From positions 4,526,001 through 4,590,000 of the forward strand of contig OZ005705.1 in NCBI GenBank assembly GCA_963930775.1: a stretch of 64,000 bases of DNA, read 5' to 3'. Positions 24,701-36,353 of the stretch are shown piece by piece; within the stretch, counting starts at the first letter, position 1, and the number at the start of each line of letters is the position of its first letter. Source of the stretch: Cliona cf. orientalis. Taxonomy: Eukaryota; Porifera; Demospongiae; Clionaida; Clionaidae. The position numbers and the translations under genes are program-made. A model generated the notes under the pieces. The model did not search any database. It was not told the DNA's origin and worked only from the letters and a program-made list of their open reading frames with translations.

Positions 24701-27700
24701 TGTACCTGTGATAATGGATAGATTATTTTTGTGTTAGTACACCCAAGGGAATCCTGCAGGTCATGTCCATGTGCTTGATTCAGCAAAATTGTGTATTTGT
24801 ATTCAGAATTCACAATTGTATTCTGTACAGCCAAGCATACACCTGCATACTTCTAGCCAGTTAACCAATAATTATTGTTAGTATCATAATATAAGTATTT
24901 CAATGCACTACAGACCATTCAGGCTACCACTTCTGCCTACTCTGATCTCCCTGAGCTTGCTCATGCAAGGCCTCTGATCCTTCAGCACCCCTCCCACCCA
25001 CATGGAGCCTCAGAGGAGTCCTCTATGAGTTGGCTGTTGGACTTCTATCCTGCAGTATTCAGGTCAGTGCTGCTAACTTGTCAGACACAAGTGAGGCCAC
25101 ATTCATACACACACACACACACTATAGTGCAAGCAGTCCAAAGGACAAGCTATCTGAGGCCTTCACAGCAGAACAGCAACAACAAGCACATCAACAGCAG
25201 CAGCAGCAAGATAATCAGTCAGGCCATCATGGTGGTGGATCACCAACTTCTGACCAGGGTTCACTGGGTGGTTATAGTTCTGCTGGTACAGAGACTGTGA
25301 CTGCTCAGCCAGACTACAATGCACACACTATCTTCAGATCACAAGAAAAGTGAGGACTACTAAAAAAAATAAAAATATTATTGTGCTATTGAAGCTTGTT
25401 CATTTTCCTTGTGGGGAAGGGATGGGGGAGGGAAGGAAAGGTTTCTGGACCGTGCTATGATCAGAAGTTTCTGCAAGTATTAGACTTTCTTTTCAAACAT
25501 TTTACAGGTATATGGTGACATTGAGTGCTCCCATTTCCATTGCCCAGAGGATGGGGGAAGACACACTCACTTACCTGAACAGAGGTATGGTGCTTTGCTT
25601 TTAACTTGATTCCTCGATCTACAAAGCCATGCCACCTACATGCAGGTCAATTCTACAGTGTTGTATGTACAGCTAATGTGAACATGTCCATGCCAGAAAG
25701 GGTCAAAACTGTCATTCACCTCACCTTCTTTGATGAGCCAGACAAGAGAATGGAGGCCAACCACTGGCAGTACTGGTACAACCTTCAAGCCAATCCAAAC
25801 CAAAAGGCTTTCGATATTGGTAAATAGAATGTTTGGGATTTAGCTATGTTCTGTACCATTTATGCGTTCCTTGGCTGCTCATTTTGCTAGATCGTAAGAA
25901 CTGTGAGAACATCCATGGGAAACCTGTGGACTTGGCCTACAATGCTGCCAGTTTTGTCTGGTGCCCTGAAATGGGAGCAAAGGTACTAGTTTGACTGGGG
26001 TCAAGTGAAAAGAGAATACCCGTATAGCTCCAAATTTTCGTGGTTCAAAATTTCGTGAAATTGCTGAAAATTCCATAATTGAAAATTTTCGTGATAAAAA
26101 TTTCGTGATCGCCACATTTTTTTCGTGATTACTGCCGCGCCGCAGCACCCGTGCGGACAATTCACGTTGTCGCTCCGCCCACAATTGCACGTGGCTCAGC
26201 GTTGGGCTAGTACAGTGCAGGTAATATGAAGAGAAAGAAACTAGACAAGACTTATACGGGCCTCTCTTTCTGTCTTTAGCGCCTTTTGCTGTCGTCTGTT
26301 TGACCATCTCTTCAACATGATTGTTGGCGGATTCAATACAAGACGAAGTATGTTGTTTGGACAAAGGTCCTTGTGGATTTGGTAGGCAACTTTTATTCAT
26401 TTTCTGAAAGTACGCGTACAGTGTCTGTACATTGTTAGCAGCGATTCAATACTTCGTTTCAGACAGTTCACACGTTCACTAGCTGACTAGTATCACGTAC
26501 GCACGATCACGCTTGCGATGCACGTGCACACAAAACGTAACCACGCCCACAATAATACTAAATTTTCGTGAGGAAAATTTTCGTGATCAGAAGTCAAATC
26601 ACGAAATTCACGAAAATATTGTGCCACAAAAATTTGGAGCTATACGGTATTTGGCAGTCTACCAGTAAAGTAGTAATGGTTGCACCACAGGCACAAGGGA
26701 TGTATGATATTTATTGCACCAAAGCACTCAAAAGATGAGGAGCAATAAACACCATGCATCCTGAGGGCATGTGATACTTAAATGTATAACTATTATCGAT
26801 CACAAGTCAGCACTGAGTAGCTACACGGCCAATTTGATATCACAACCACTGCCCCATTCTCAGGCAGGGCAATAGCTTGCTCGAGCTTCATTTCTCAGAT
26901 TCTGAACTCAATGATGCTTGACATACCAATGTACAAAAGTTAGTGCAATATTGTTTGCAGTTGATGCATTATGGAATATTAGGCTAGCAATAATGCAGTA
27001 ATGAGATATATACAAGATTGTGATATATTCCTTCAAGTGATACAAGATACCTGTAGCATGTACATTATAGTTGCAAGACCTTAATTTGGGTGCATGATAT
27101 ATGCACAATTGAATGCACCCCAATTAAGGTCTTGCAACTAGTTTGTTAATCCATGTTCCCCTCTCATCATTGACATACCCTATGATCACCCATACCCCTC
27201 TGGTAGCCGGAAATTTACCTACAAAAAATTTGATTGCTCTGCGATGGCCAACAAATTATAATATGCATTATCTGACACATGCTCAGATTGTGCTTCGGAT
27301 TAACTGCCTCAGCACTGAGTTCTCATCCCAGAAGGGAGTGAAGGGTATTCCTCTTCATTTTGTCACTGACACCTATGAGGATATAGACACAGATTCGGCT
27401 GAGCCAGTGCACAGGGCCTACTGCAAAGTCAAGATTTTCAGAGACAAGGTTATAATAATCACACTACATATGCATATGTATACGAATACATGTTATGCTG
27501 AGTCCGGGAAGGTACATTGTAGGATAGAAATATGTGAATTTTGGATCCTTGGAAGTAACCCAAGGGAAAGTGTAAGCTTGATTATTACTCCACTAGCCAC
27601 TCCCATAATGTTGAGGCTGTGTCAAGTTACTGAACATTAATTTGGTAGTTGTGCATGGCATTGGGTATGATCACACAAAGGCTTCAGCTGTAAGACTGAA

Positions 27701-30700
27701 AGACTGGTTGATGCTGCTGCTGTTTTTCCACCTAACAACAGGGCGCTGAGCGAAAGAATAAAGATGAAACAAAAACTGTTGAGAGAAGAATGCAGAAGCT
27801 TATGAAGCAACAGCCAGGTACTGTGACTGCTAGTGCACTTAAAACTGTGAACAGTGTGCTTTACATGTTGCAGGTGTGTCATTGGAAACCGAAGTTCCAG
27901 CATCTGTCTTCCATCCCCCCAACAAGGAGACCATCCTTACCTCCACCAGCACCTTTGGACCAAAGCCATTCTTATTCATTCCTCAACAGGTTTATTGTGG
28001 AATTCATTGGCGAAGGTAGTGATGCTATTGCTGTTTATGTTTGTAGGAGAGTGTTGCATCACCATTCAGCCCCAAAGTAACCACCTCTTCATTCTTGGCC
28101 TCTGTAAAGTAAGGCTCAATTTATTTTTGTTTTTACTCCTAATGATTGTCGACTTGTTGTAGGGAGCGGGAAACGAAGCGCACTTTTAGCAACATCCTAA
28201 AGCAAGCCAAGGTATAAATTCGAATATTGTATTATTGTATGGGAAAGTGGGAATACTTGGTGATGGGTGCATGAATAGACAGCTTGCTTGTTTGAGCGTT
28301 GTTGAGCCTATTGAGAGCCTAGGAGCGGATTTGGTGGGGAGGGATGGAGTGAGGGCGGTGGGGGGTGAATTGTGTGTGGTTGAGAGGGAGGGGAGTGTTT
28401 GTATATTCTTATCATGCCAAGTTACTTTAACCAGCCAAGCTTAAGTACTTGATCTGCTTGATGTTTCACTCAACCAGGAGATTTTTGTTGATTCAAGCGT
28501 TCCAAGATGCTAGGGGTATTGTGCTTTAATGTACTCCTTACACATTACTGCATGTTTCTTATAATCAGCTTGAGCATTGCATACTACATTGTCTCTTTTG
28601 GTGTCAGATTCTATACTTTCAGAAGCATCCTAGTGCTGCTGTGGTGGCAAACTTACTGTCAAGAATTGTAATGATTTATGCTTCCCATGCATGTACTATC
28701 TGAACTACATACGTACAAGCATTAGATCAGCACCTCGTATCACAGATAGTTTTCTTGAAGCTAGAATGGCGAGTGGGTAACATGTTGTACACTTATCAGT
28801 AACTGGCACTGACACTCTCCTCTTTTGTGCATCCCCACTGGCTGTTTGCTAGCTGCCGCTGCACTACCCTCCTCCTCTCCTCTAGGAGAACCTGGATGCC
28901 CTTGAAGTGGAGTCAGACCAGGACAATGGTGCTCCTCCAAAGAAGTCAGCCAGGATTCCCAACCAGAGAAGTGGGTTTAGTAGGCATAGATGATTACATA
29001 CTGATTATTAAGCTATTGCTACAATAGTGACCACCATCTATGTGCGGAAAGATGAAGAAAAGGTTTATCATGCCCTTCACCTGGACTCTTTGACTGTTCA
29101 TGATTTCAAGCTGCAGGTTGGTCAGCTGTGATACTCTGTAATTATTTGGTCCACTGCCCAGGGTTGTGTCCTGATTTGTTATAGCCCCCTTATGCTAGGA
29201 TAACAATAGAATTTACTATGAGTGATTGTATAGGTATAATATTGAAGGTTGGGACTAACCACATACGGTATTATAGCAAGCATAAACAATTGAATAACTG
29301 ATGGCTCAGAATAGTGATTCAGTCACATTATTACTGGTTGTGCTTGCTCCCCATGCATATAGCTACTCAAAAAGCAAGCATAGGGGATGTATAGTGGATG
29401 TGATTATCCCTACAAATCTTGTTACCCCACGCGCATGCGCAAGGGGGTAAAGTAATCGGTCGTGTCGTTGTCGTCGTTGTTGTTGTCGTTAGCACAAAAA
29501 TTGCCATATCTCGAGATGTAGGCGTCTAAGCGACTCGTAAGTACAACGAATCAATCGAATTTGGCAAAAAACTGGCTTCAGTGTGCGTTACATCGAGGGA
29601 TACGGTCCACGAGCGTCACAAATAGTGTTTTTTTTGTTGGCCACCGTAGCCACGCCTATCGACAGTGCCCATCAATGCGTTATGCATGCAATTGTGCTTT
29701 CTGCTCATGCGCACAACTAAGTGGCCATGGTAAAGATCGTCGATGTTCTAAATAATGTTCGTGACGTCTATAGTGACTGTCCCGAAATCTGAAGGCCCTA
29801 TGGAACCAATCATAATGTAAGATAGCTATTTGATATTACAACAAAATTAATATAGGTAGAAGTGCATGTCTGGGTGCAGAGAGCGCTTTTCAAGTGTCAC
29901 TCGGCGGGACCCCCAGCAACTACGCAGCATTTCCACTATTTCTCTCAATTTAGGGCCATGCACCGAAAGTAAATCTATAAATTGCGCAATGTGCGCGCGG
30001 GGTATGTGCTCTACAGAGCTCTAGTTTGTGTACTTTTTGACCCTGCCATCCCTACTTTATCCCTCAATTTTTTATACTTCCTTTTTTATTGTTCTCAGTG
30101 TAATTTATTCTTACAATATGGCTTGCTCATTCAACTCTCAATGGTCCAGTGTACTTCAGTAGAAGATGGGTAGTGCAGAAGTTCGCATGTGCGCGGAAAA
30201 TCTGTAGCCACGCCCCTCCTGTTTGTATGCCTAGGCAGGCTGACAAAGAAGCTGCCCAAGTAGCGACAATACTCTTCCGTTTAGGGAGAAGTTTTGTTGG
30301 TAGTAGCTACCATTTATCGACTGTCTTTATCACAGAGGTACTGAGCTGGCTGATTACTGAGGGGCCATGCCCAAGGAATGGCTGCTCCTCGAACCTCTGT
30401 ATTCGATCCAGCACAGTACTAGTGCTGCTTGCACTTGCCTAGCCACCAGCGCTATAGCTAATAGCTGCTAGCTAGCTAGCCGTGGCATTGCCGACTATGC
30501 AGTCACATAACTTCACTATGGTAACACATTTTGAGCATGCACAATAGATGGCTAAATGGCGAATCAGGCACATTCACTCACAAAATGCGCTGTACACACC
30601 ATGATTAAATCGCTGTCATGATAACACAAAACTAGTGTACCATAGACGTGCACGTTACAAAATGGAGTGGATTTATACTCGAACCAAGGTGAGCGGTTGA

Positions 30701-31163
30701 GGCAGTCTTGAGTTAGCCCTGGAAACAAAGAAACATTGACAAAATGTGCTTTAATTTTAAAAACAGCTTATTCAGGCATACCTGATTGTTTCATGGATGT
30801 GTGGGGACTTATAGAATCTGATAGTTTTTCCGGCGTAGATCATGAATATAAAAATCTTAAGTTGTTTTGAGTTATTGATATTTTTGTTTTGAATTACATG
30901 TATTATGGTATATCCGGGCCATCCCTACTTATAGAGTCTGCTAACTCTATGATGATGCGGTGTGTGTAATATTGTAGGTTGCAGATAAATACGACATTCA
31001 TGCCGACATGATTCATGGAGTGTACAGGAAAACAAAGAAGAAAGGACTGCTGGTTCACTTTGATGATGCCATGATCTCCCAGTTCCAGAATGAGGATGAT
31101 TTTATCATATCCTTGGTCTTTGATAATCAAAAAGGCCACTTTGACATGTACCTCCACTACTGA
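21729..31163 (+). CDS. GRHL: Grainyhead-like transcription factor (17-exon model)
   Basis: CP2/grainyhead-family DNA-binding protein, a regulator of epithelial programmes. Exons: 21729-21742 (tentative), 23053-23128, 23369-23575, 24914-25062, 25128-25349, 25508-25584, 25646-25819, 25891-25982, 27287-27448, 27742-27817, 27874-27989, 28047-28108, 28163-28211, 28608-28667, 28886-28970, 29028-29116, 30978-31163. All GT-AG, phases close, 1896 nt (631 aa, normal for GRHL). The DNA-binding domain runs from TLTYLNRGQFYSV through NCLSTEFSSQKGVKG and HRAYCKVKIFRDKGAERK. The C-terminal ubiquitin-like dimerisation domain is in the last two exons (TTIYVRKDEE, KKKGLLVHFDD). The N-terminus is Ser/Gln-rich, including a Q tract, as in activation regions. 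The first two exons rest on splice signals and phase only; exon 28608-28667 is phase-neutral and could be skipped. Confidence 0.9.
21743..23052 (+). other. Presumed first intron of the grainyhead-like gene
   Basis: No clear coding homology. 22554-22604 (after CTTGCAG) is open in one frame and could be an extra small exon, but it has no good donor and no family match. The remainder looks like unique non-coding DNA. Confidence 0.3.
23865..24230 (+). repeat. Interspersed repeat, copy 1 of 3
   Basis: It starts ACAACGAAAAATATTTTTCA, runs through CTTATATAGTCC and GCATGCGCAC, and ends TGACATTAAACATACTTG. Related copies are at about 38268-38773 (same strand) and 49375-49866 (reverse). Non-coding. 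It lies in a grainyhead-like intron. Confidence 0.6.
26017..26649. mobile_element. TA-flanked MITE (CCGTATAGCTCC family), intact copy
   Basis: It starts TACCCGTATAGCTCC and ends GGAGCTATACGGTA, with several AAAATTTTCGTG words near both ends in inverted orientation. The interior has TATGAAGAGAAAGAAACTAG. It sits in the intron after the exon ending at 25982. The second copy (55856-62470) is split by the 6 kb transposon; this copy shows the uninterrupted target (GGCTCAGCGTTGGG). The 173-codon reverse ORF inside is incidental. Confidence 0.8.
27071..27137. repeat. 67 bp hairpin with 25 bp arms
   Basis: TTGCAAGACCTTAATTTGGG with GTGCAT pairs with the complement ending CTTGCAA with one mismatch; the loop is 17 nt. 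It is in a grainyhead-like intron. It could be a tiny foldback element or, much less likely, a small-RNA precursor. Confidence 0.5.
29417..30020 (+). repeat. Insertion-like repeat inside an older repeat
   Basis: The flanks (GGATGTGATTATCCCTACAA before; TGTACTTTTTGA and CTGCCATCCCTACTT after) are contiguous at 48857-48960, so about 0.6 kb was added here or lost there. The insert begins TTACCCCACGCGCATGCGCA, and its first part recurs, diverged, at 45121-45360. No ORF. Confidence 0.5.
30160..30460 (+). repeat. Interspersed repeat, inverted copy near 48.5 kb
   Basis: GTAGCCACGCCCCTC, GGCAGGCTGACAAAGAAG-like and AGGGAGAAG words recur in reverse complement at about 48480-48655. Non-coding. It lies in the last grainyhead-like intron. 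Confidence 0.45.
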
Positions 31164-31918
31164 ATCAAATCTGTGTCAATTCTTTCCAATTCATGTGTAT
31201 CCCTTGAGCATGGTTGCTTCACTGCTTGGCCGTGCTGTATTTTTTTGTCATGACACTACATGTACATTGTAGCTCTAGTTATTGATGCACAGAGCTGGCT
31301 TGCTAGTTGCCGTATCAGCAATTAGACAGGCTGGGAAGGACCTGCTCTCTCTCTCTCTCACACCTCCTCCTCGCTCCTCTTCGAGATCTGATGATTTTAT
31401 TTATTGAATTGTTCACATGATGAACGTTTTTATTGTTTCCCATTGTGATACCCACTTAATATCATTTTTCTTTTGTAGTTATGCTTTTTATCTTGATTCA
31501 TGTATGTGTGTATGTATGTATGTATGTTTGTGCACACCCTAGATCCGGTTCTATCGGATGATATTCTGTCCATCATATTCCCACTGGTATCATTGTTGCA
31601 GTGGTTCATTCCTCTTGTGTTATGATCATGATATACATTATCAATCTGCGAACAAAGGAAAGGTCATTGATTGTCTGGTCCTTGCATGAGATAACTAGAT
31701 CTATGCAATGTTATGATTAAAATTTAATGTTTACTGTTTTGGTGATGATGGCATGTCCGTGACCAGCTGCCTCGCACAAAGTAGATCACGACACTGCTAT
31801 AATAATGATGATATTAAATATGCAGTAGAACCAAGGTTAAAAGGCCCCTCCCCTTTATTTACCATGTAAATCAGCTGATTTAATGCGTGGGTGTCGTTTA
31901 GTACAAGAGAAACTGAAG

Positions 31919-33499
31919 ATGATGATGCTAGTTTTGCTGGTGGCCATGGCTTCAGCCAGGTGTATCTGCGCTTCAGGTGATATACTTCTTACTCCAGTCA
32001 AGCATGGAGGGCAAGAGATTGCTCTGCTCCTTGTGCAAGCACCAGAGGTGAATCCAGCCCAGTACATTCCTCTTGCTCAATCCCTCCAAAATGCATCCAA
32101 CTATTCCCTCTGGGTAGGCATCCCAGCGTATACATTTGATGTAGTTCTTTCCTTTGAAATTGACAAAGGAATTGTTTGTATTTTGAGTTCCATGAAGGCC
32201 AAAGGAATGAATTCCAGCACTGTCTTCTTTGCTGCTCATTCATCCCTTTCAAGTAGTGCAGTACTTCAAGACTACCTCACAAAGAACCAGGAACTGGCTA
32301 GTGGACTGATTTTAATGGGTGGATTTCTCCAGAGGAACAAGCGTGATGTGCCTTATCCCATCCGTACTCTAATGATCAGTGGTGAACTCGATGGTGTTTG
32401 TCGTGTTTCTCGAATGATGGAGGAATACTACCACCGAATCTACCATCAGAGTGACTGGGATGCAGCTGTCATCAAGTACCCTATTATTACTGTAAGAGGT
32501 ATGACACATTTTCAATTTGCTTCAGGTAAGGTACCAAATCTGATAAAGGAACTTGACTTTAAACCTGAAATCAGCTACGACAACGCTCACAAAATTGTTG
32601 CTAGAATCATTTCAGCATTTGTTGCTGTGACTCTTGGTGACAAGTCATCAATTACAACCCTTTCTGATGCTTTGAAGAGCACTGGAGACTACTTCCAGCC
32701 ACTCATTGATGCTTACAGTTTGGAAGGGAATTACTACTTCAATCCACCTTGTAATGACAACCCACCCAGTGCTGCATGTCAGGTGGGCTCCCCTTGGACA
32801 GTAAGAGCTATGATAGTCATGGCAGATCCACTGGCTCTGGGTCAGATCAACGATACAGATGAGTTTCACCCAGCTGCTCAAGTCATACCTACTTACCACC
32901 ATCCAAAGATCTTCAGTAAGTGCTCCAACCCAGACCCAAGCTGTGTGGTTCAACTGTCATCTGTTAGCGAGAACATCTATAAAAGTGATCAAGGTGATAA
33001 TGGTCTGGTTCCGAATTCGGCAAGTGAAGTCCGTGCCAAGCTAAAATCAAGGCAGTCTGTTCTCCTAGCTGCTGGCTATAGTAATGTGGATTTCAATTCA
33101 TCAGATGCAGGTTCACGCTGCAAGACCATCAATCAGCTGGCGTATGACTGGGCTGTCAACCACTCTGATCCAATAATTAGGACCAGATTCAGGGAATTTG
33201 GTGTGCCGATGGTAATGGGAGAGGATAAGGGATGCCTTGAAAATGGTGGACTATGGATCTACCTACCCATGCACTACAACAACACCAAAAATTCCACCGG
33301 AGGAGAGATCCTCATTGTTCAGTCCATTCAACTGAAGACCAATGTGACGTACCCAATTGGCATCTTTGCTGGAATGCATTTCTGCAAGCTGCTGACTCCT
33401 GCCAGAGCTATGGAGTGGATATACGTGGACAGCCTCCGTGCTTACTATACACAGGCAGACCATCAACCAACTAAAATAAAAGATGATATTGTACTATAA
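31919..33499 (+). CDS. Secreted glycoprotein, alpha/beta-hydrolase-like, intronless
   Basis: Single-exon ORF. The frame opens at the ATG at 31883; I prefer the ATG cluster at 31919-31927 because it puts the hydrophobic core MMMLVLLVAMASA at the very N-terminus as a signal peptide, cleaved near CASG. The mature part has many N-glycosylation sequons (NAS, NYS, NSS, NDT, NHS, NNT, NST, NVT) and scattered cysteines (CNDNPPSAAC, KCSNPDPSC), as expected of an extracellular protein. The segment SGLILMGGFLQRN ... IRTLMISGELDGV resembles the strand-turn and acid region of alpha/beta hydrolases, and AAHSSLSSS could be a degenerate nucleophile elbow, but no clear catalytic triad is visible. The family is not recognised. 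The stop is 85 bp from the NUDT19 stop, convergent. Lack of introns contrasts with its neighbours. Confidence 0.7.
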   Translation: MMMLVLLVAMASARCICASGDILLTPVKHGGQEIALLLVQAPEVNPAQYIPLAQSLQNASNYSLWVGIPAYTFDVVLSFEIDKGIVCILSSMKAKGMNSSTVFFAAHSSLSSSAVLQDYLTKNQELASGLILMGGFLQRNKRDVPYPIRTLMISGELDGVCRVSRMMEEYYHRIYHQSDWDAAVIKYPIITVRGMTHFQFASGKVPNLIKELDFKPEISYDNAHKIVARIISAFVAVTLGDKSSITTLSDALKSTGDYFQPLIDAYSLEGNYYFNPPCNDNPPSAACQVGSPWTVRAMIVMADPLALGQINDTDEFHPAAQVIPTYHHPKIFSKCSNPDPSCVVQLSSVSENIYKSDQGDNGLVPNSASEVRAKLKSRQSVLLAAGYSNVDFNSSDAGSRCKTINQLAYDWAVNHSDPIIRTRFREFGVPMVMGEDKGCLENGGLWIYLPMHYNNTKNSTGGEILIVQSIQLKTNVTYPIGIFAGMHFCKLLTPARAMEWIYVDSLRAYYTQADHQPTKIKDDIVL

Positions 33500-33583
33500 A
33501 ATACATAGGAATGCATAATTATACAATGATCTCTATGCACATTAGGAATCTGTTGACATTATGGTGTATATACACTATTGTCT

Positions 33584-36150
33584 TTAAAGTTTACTTAGTG
33601 TATGCTTTTCCCCAGAAAGCTGCTTCCTATATCTTTCATGGTAATTTGCTATCTTATCTACGGCCTGATCATCCTGAAACTTGAACTGAAATGAAGCATG
33701 AAACTCCATCCGGGATATGTTCACTGAAAGTGCCTGCAGCTCTTGTGCTGTGTGCGATGGTATTGCATACTCAAATGCTGAATGCTTCGAGAGTACTAGT
33801 GGAACTAGCTCCCTCAATGAGGCAGATGTAGGATGCTGGATTTCAGTGATCCAGTCCTCTGATCCTTCCATTGGGAAAAGATCGTCACGCTCACTCACTG
33901 ACTGCGGGTCAAATGATTACTGTACTGGTGCTATATATAGGTATAAGTAAATAGGCTACTTACAAGTACAACATTGTCTTTTGTAGCCATCCTCACAGAT
34001 GACCGCCGGTGACTGCTGCCTCCACTTATCATCTCACTCAGGGCATATGAATGGAGACAACCACTATCAGAAAATCTGTATAGGATATCAAATTTCAATT
34101 CAGCATAAGGACCCAACATGCCTTACCTTTCCAGTGTTGTGAGCTCTGCAAACTGTGGAGGAGCAAGGAATAACTTTTGTTTCAGGAAGAGCTGAGTTGC
34201 TTTCTCTGGACTCATCCACTGAAAGAATTAACTGAAGTAATCAGTATAATACTATTATACAGCTTGACAAATAGCTATGTGTTAGGCCTAACTTACAGTT
34301 GCACTTTTGACCTCAATTCCATCTGGGGTTGCAGGAGGCTTGCTCTCCACAAAACACATATAGAATACTGTGTCATAGCGCCGTTTTGAGTTCCTTGGAG
34401 TGAGCCAGTCAGACCACTCTATCAGAGACCAAATGTCAGGTACACACTTGAGCTCCCTGGAAACACGCTTAAAATGAAGGGCTAATCATGTTACCAGGAT
34501 TATAGTGATATATTTACCTGCACATTATTATAAACTCTTTAGCATTGTTGTGAACTCTTTCTCTCCATTCTTCCAGCACTGAAGTTGGGAGTAGCTTCAC
34601 TGCAGGTCTAAAACTTCCAGGAAGAAGGTCCAATACTGTGTCTACATCACTCAAGTCTCTGGCCAGCAATAAACCTGCCTCTTCAAACATCTCCCTTATT
34701 GCACAAATTCGAAAAGCAATTTCACCGCAAAGAGAATCACTGCCACCAGGAATGGTGCTGTAGAGGGGCAGTCTCAGTGCACTGGAGTCCTTCATGTTGA
34801 GGATTGAAGTGAATGGTTGTCTACTGGTGTGGCCTTTTACTGGACTAAACAAGTTCAACCACTCTGATGAGAAGTCAGCATCATCCAGCACCCCACCAGG
34901 GAATACATGAGCATTGGCCTGGAGTAGAAAGGGTATACTACATCACTTTCCATGGACTATGACTTTGCTACATGGCTATAGCAAGTTCCCAGTCAATGTT
35001 CTTATAAATCTAGTGTATTATGTTCCTGCTGTGATGGAACATTGCCAAATTTAAATCTTGTCACTACCACCTGAAGCTATTTACTCATCAAACTGAGTTA
35101 TAATTATTATTCAACTCTCACCAGTTCCTACTATAAGGATTGCTAAAAAGCCAAATGGGAGAGAACTTGGGCCAGACTATGAGATAGATCGAGATGCAAT
35201 GTTGAAAACCTAGCTTGGGGCTAAGGCTATATTATTATGGTGTCTCGCAAGCCTGACCGCTCCCACCGCAGTGTATAGTTCTTTCAGGATAAACATGTGG
35301 AGGGAGGGTCTGGGATAAAGCCTATATTGTTTTGGATCCGTGTGCACAGATCTTGGCAGGCCAATCAGATTGTAGAACGCGAGTGACGTCACATGTTTGA
35401 ATTCTTGAACCACCAGATTGATTTCTCTCTTTGAATTTAGTAGTTCTGGATACCTTTCGAAGGCTAATTCGATTGCAGAGGTTTTTAGCTAGCTTAAACA
35501 GCAAAAGGAGCATAACTAACTAGCTCTTAACATTGTGTGGGCTAGTCTCGTAAACCACACCCTCCTACTTCTGCAGCGCTGGATGTATTGCATCACCTCC
35601 GTGTGCTGGTGATGCAATACATCCAGCGCTGCGGAAGTAGGAGGGTGTGGTTTACGAGACTATGTGTGAGCAGACCCCAACACGTGATGTCACGTACATC
35701 TTCGCATAATCAGGATCCAAAACGGTATAGGCAGTCTCCCAGACCCTCCTTCCGCGTGTTTATCCTGAAAGAACTAAACACTGAACGCTGCGGTGGGAGC
35801 AGTCTGGTATCAAGACTAGGTCGGGTCTCGCAGAGCCAGACCCTCACAAGATTACATGTAGGGGCACAGTAATTTACTAGATCTAGTTTTACCATTACAC
35901 CTCTCTAGCTATAGACTAATGGTATGTTCACCATGAATCCAGATTTGGCATGTCTTCGAACAAAGAGTAGTTCTTTATCATCAGTAGATTCATGATGGTC
36001 AAGGATCTCTAGGAAATTGGGAAGGGCTTGTTTCTCCAGTATACTTCCAGGATTGAGAATCGACCATCTGTATCTGAAAGGACCATTGATTAACATAAGG
36101 CATGCGGAGTTCCTCCACACGGTCTTGATCTTCCTACTGGCGGCCTGCAT
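33584..36150 (-). CDS. NUDT19: Nudix hydrolase 19, peroxisomal CoA diphosphatase (6 exons)
   Basis: NUDT19-type enzymes hydrolyse CoA and acyl-CoA in peroxisomes. Exons in order: 36150-35932, 34918-34518, 34456-34297, 34218-34127, 34075-33964, 33901-33584. Total 1302 nt, 433 aa, all phases closing. The N-terminal Nudix strand gives FVRRHAKSGFM, exon 2 opens with ANAHVFPGGVLDDADF, and the Nudix helix reads AIREMFEEAGLLL. Later blocks PDIWSLIEWSDWLTP, RYDTVFYMCFVE and LFLAPPQFAEL follow the family order. The protein ends LSKL-stop, a canonical PTS1 peroxisomal signal. The start is the ATG at 36150; the frame also runs upstream without an ATG. Its 5' end is about 200 bp from the RECQL stop on the same strand. 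Intron 1 is filled by a TIR element. Confidence 0.93.
35236..35819. mobile_element. TIR element with roughly 100 bp arms in NUDT19 intron 1
   Basis: GCTCCCACCGCAG, TTCTTTCAGGATAAACA, GGAGGGTCTGGGA and TTTTGGATCC appear near the left end and, in reverse complement, near the right end. The right end read inward begins TAGTCTTGATACCAGAC, which again resembles the TAGTCT family; the left end is damaged (GTGTCTCGC) and no clean duplication is visible. It is interrupted by the palindrome at 35543-35662. Exact ends are approximate. Confidence 0.6.
35543..35662. mobile_element. 120 bp palindromic element with 9 bp target duplication
   Basis: The arms begin TAGTCTCGTAAACCACACCC and its complement, and the whole unit folds into one long hairpin. 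The flanks are TGTGTGGGC (35534-35542) and TGTGTGAGC (35663-35671), matching at 8 of 9 bases. It is nested in the larger TIR element. Its end sequence and duplication length match the 6 kb transposon at 56041. Confidence 0.8.
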
Positions 36151-36353
36151 CGATATCCTCAACAGCGACTATTTAACACAGGAAATGGTCGTCACACCAA
36201 CATTTGTATACGCCGCGCCGCCCACTTATCATGCACGGGGGCCGGCCGACATACATTGTAATTGCAGAGCGGCGTGGCATAATAAAAGTGGTATTAATAC
36301 TTTCGTGCTGATCAGATAATTGAATAGTCCTAAAAATGCATACTCAAGTATCT

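Noticed and set aside
25879..26400. 173-codon minus-strand open frame
   Set aside because: It spans a grainyhead-like exon in antisense and a MITE; composition is repeat-like.
27143..27640. 165-codon plus-strand open frame taken as a whole
   Set aside because: Only 27287-27448 is a grainyhead-like exon; the remainder is intron read-through past good splice sites.
35236..35819. 9 bp target duplication for the outer NUDT19-intron element
   Set aside because: The left end is damaged and the flanking 9-mers do not match, so I do not claim one.
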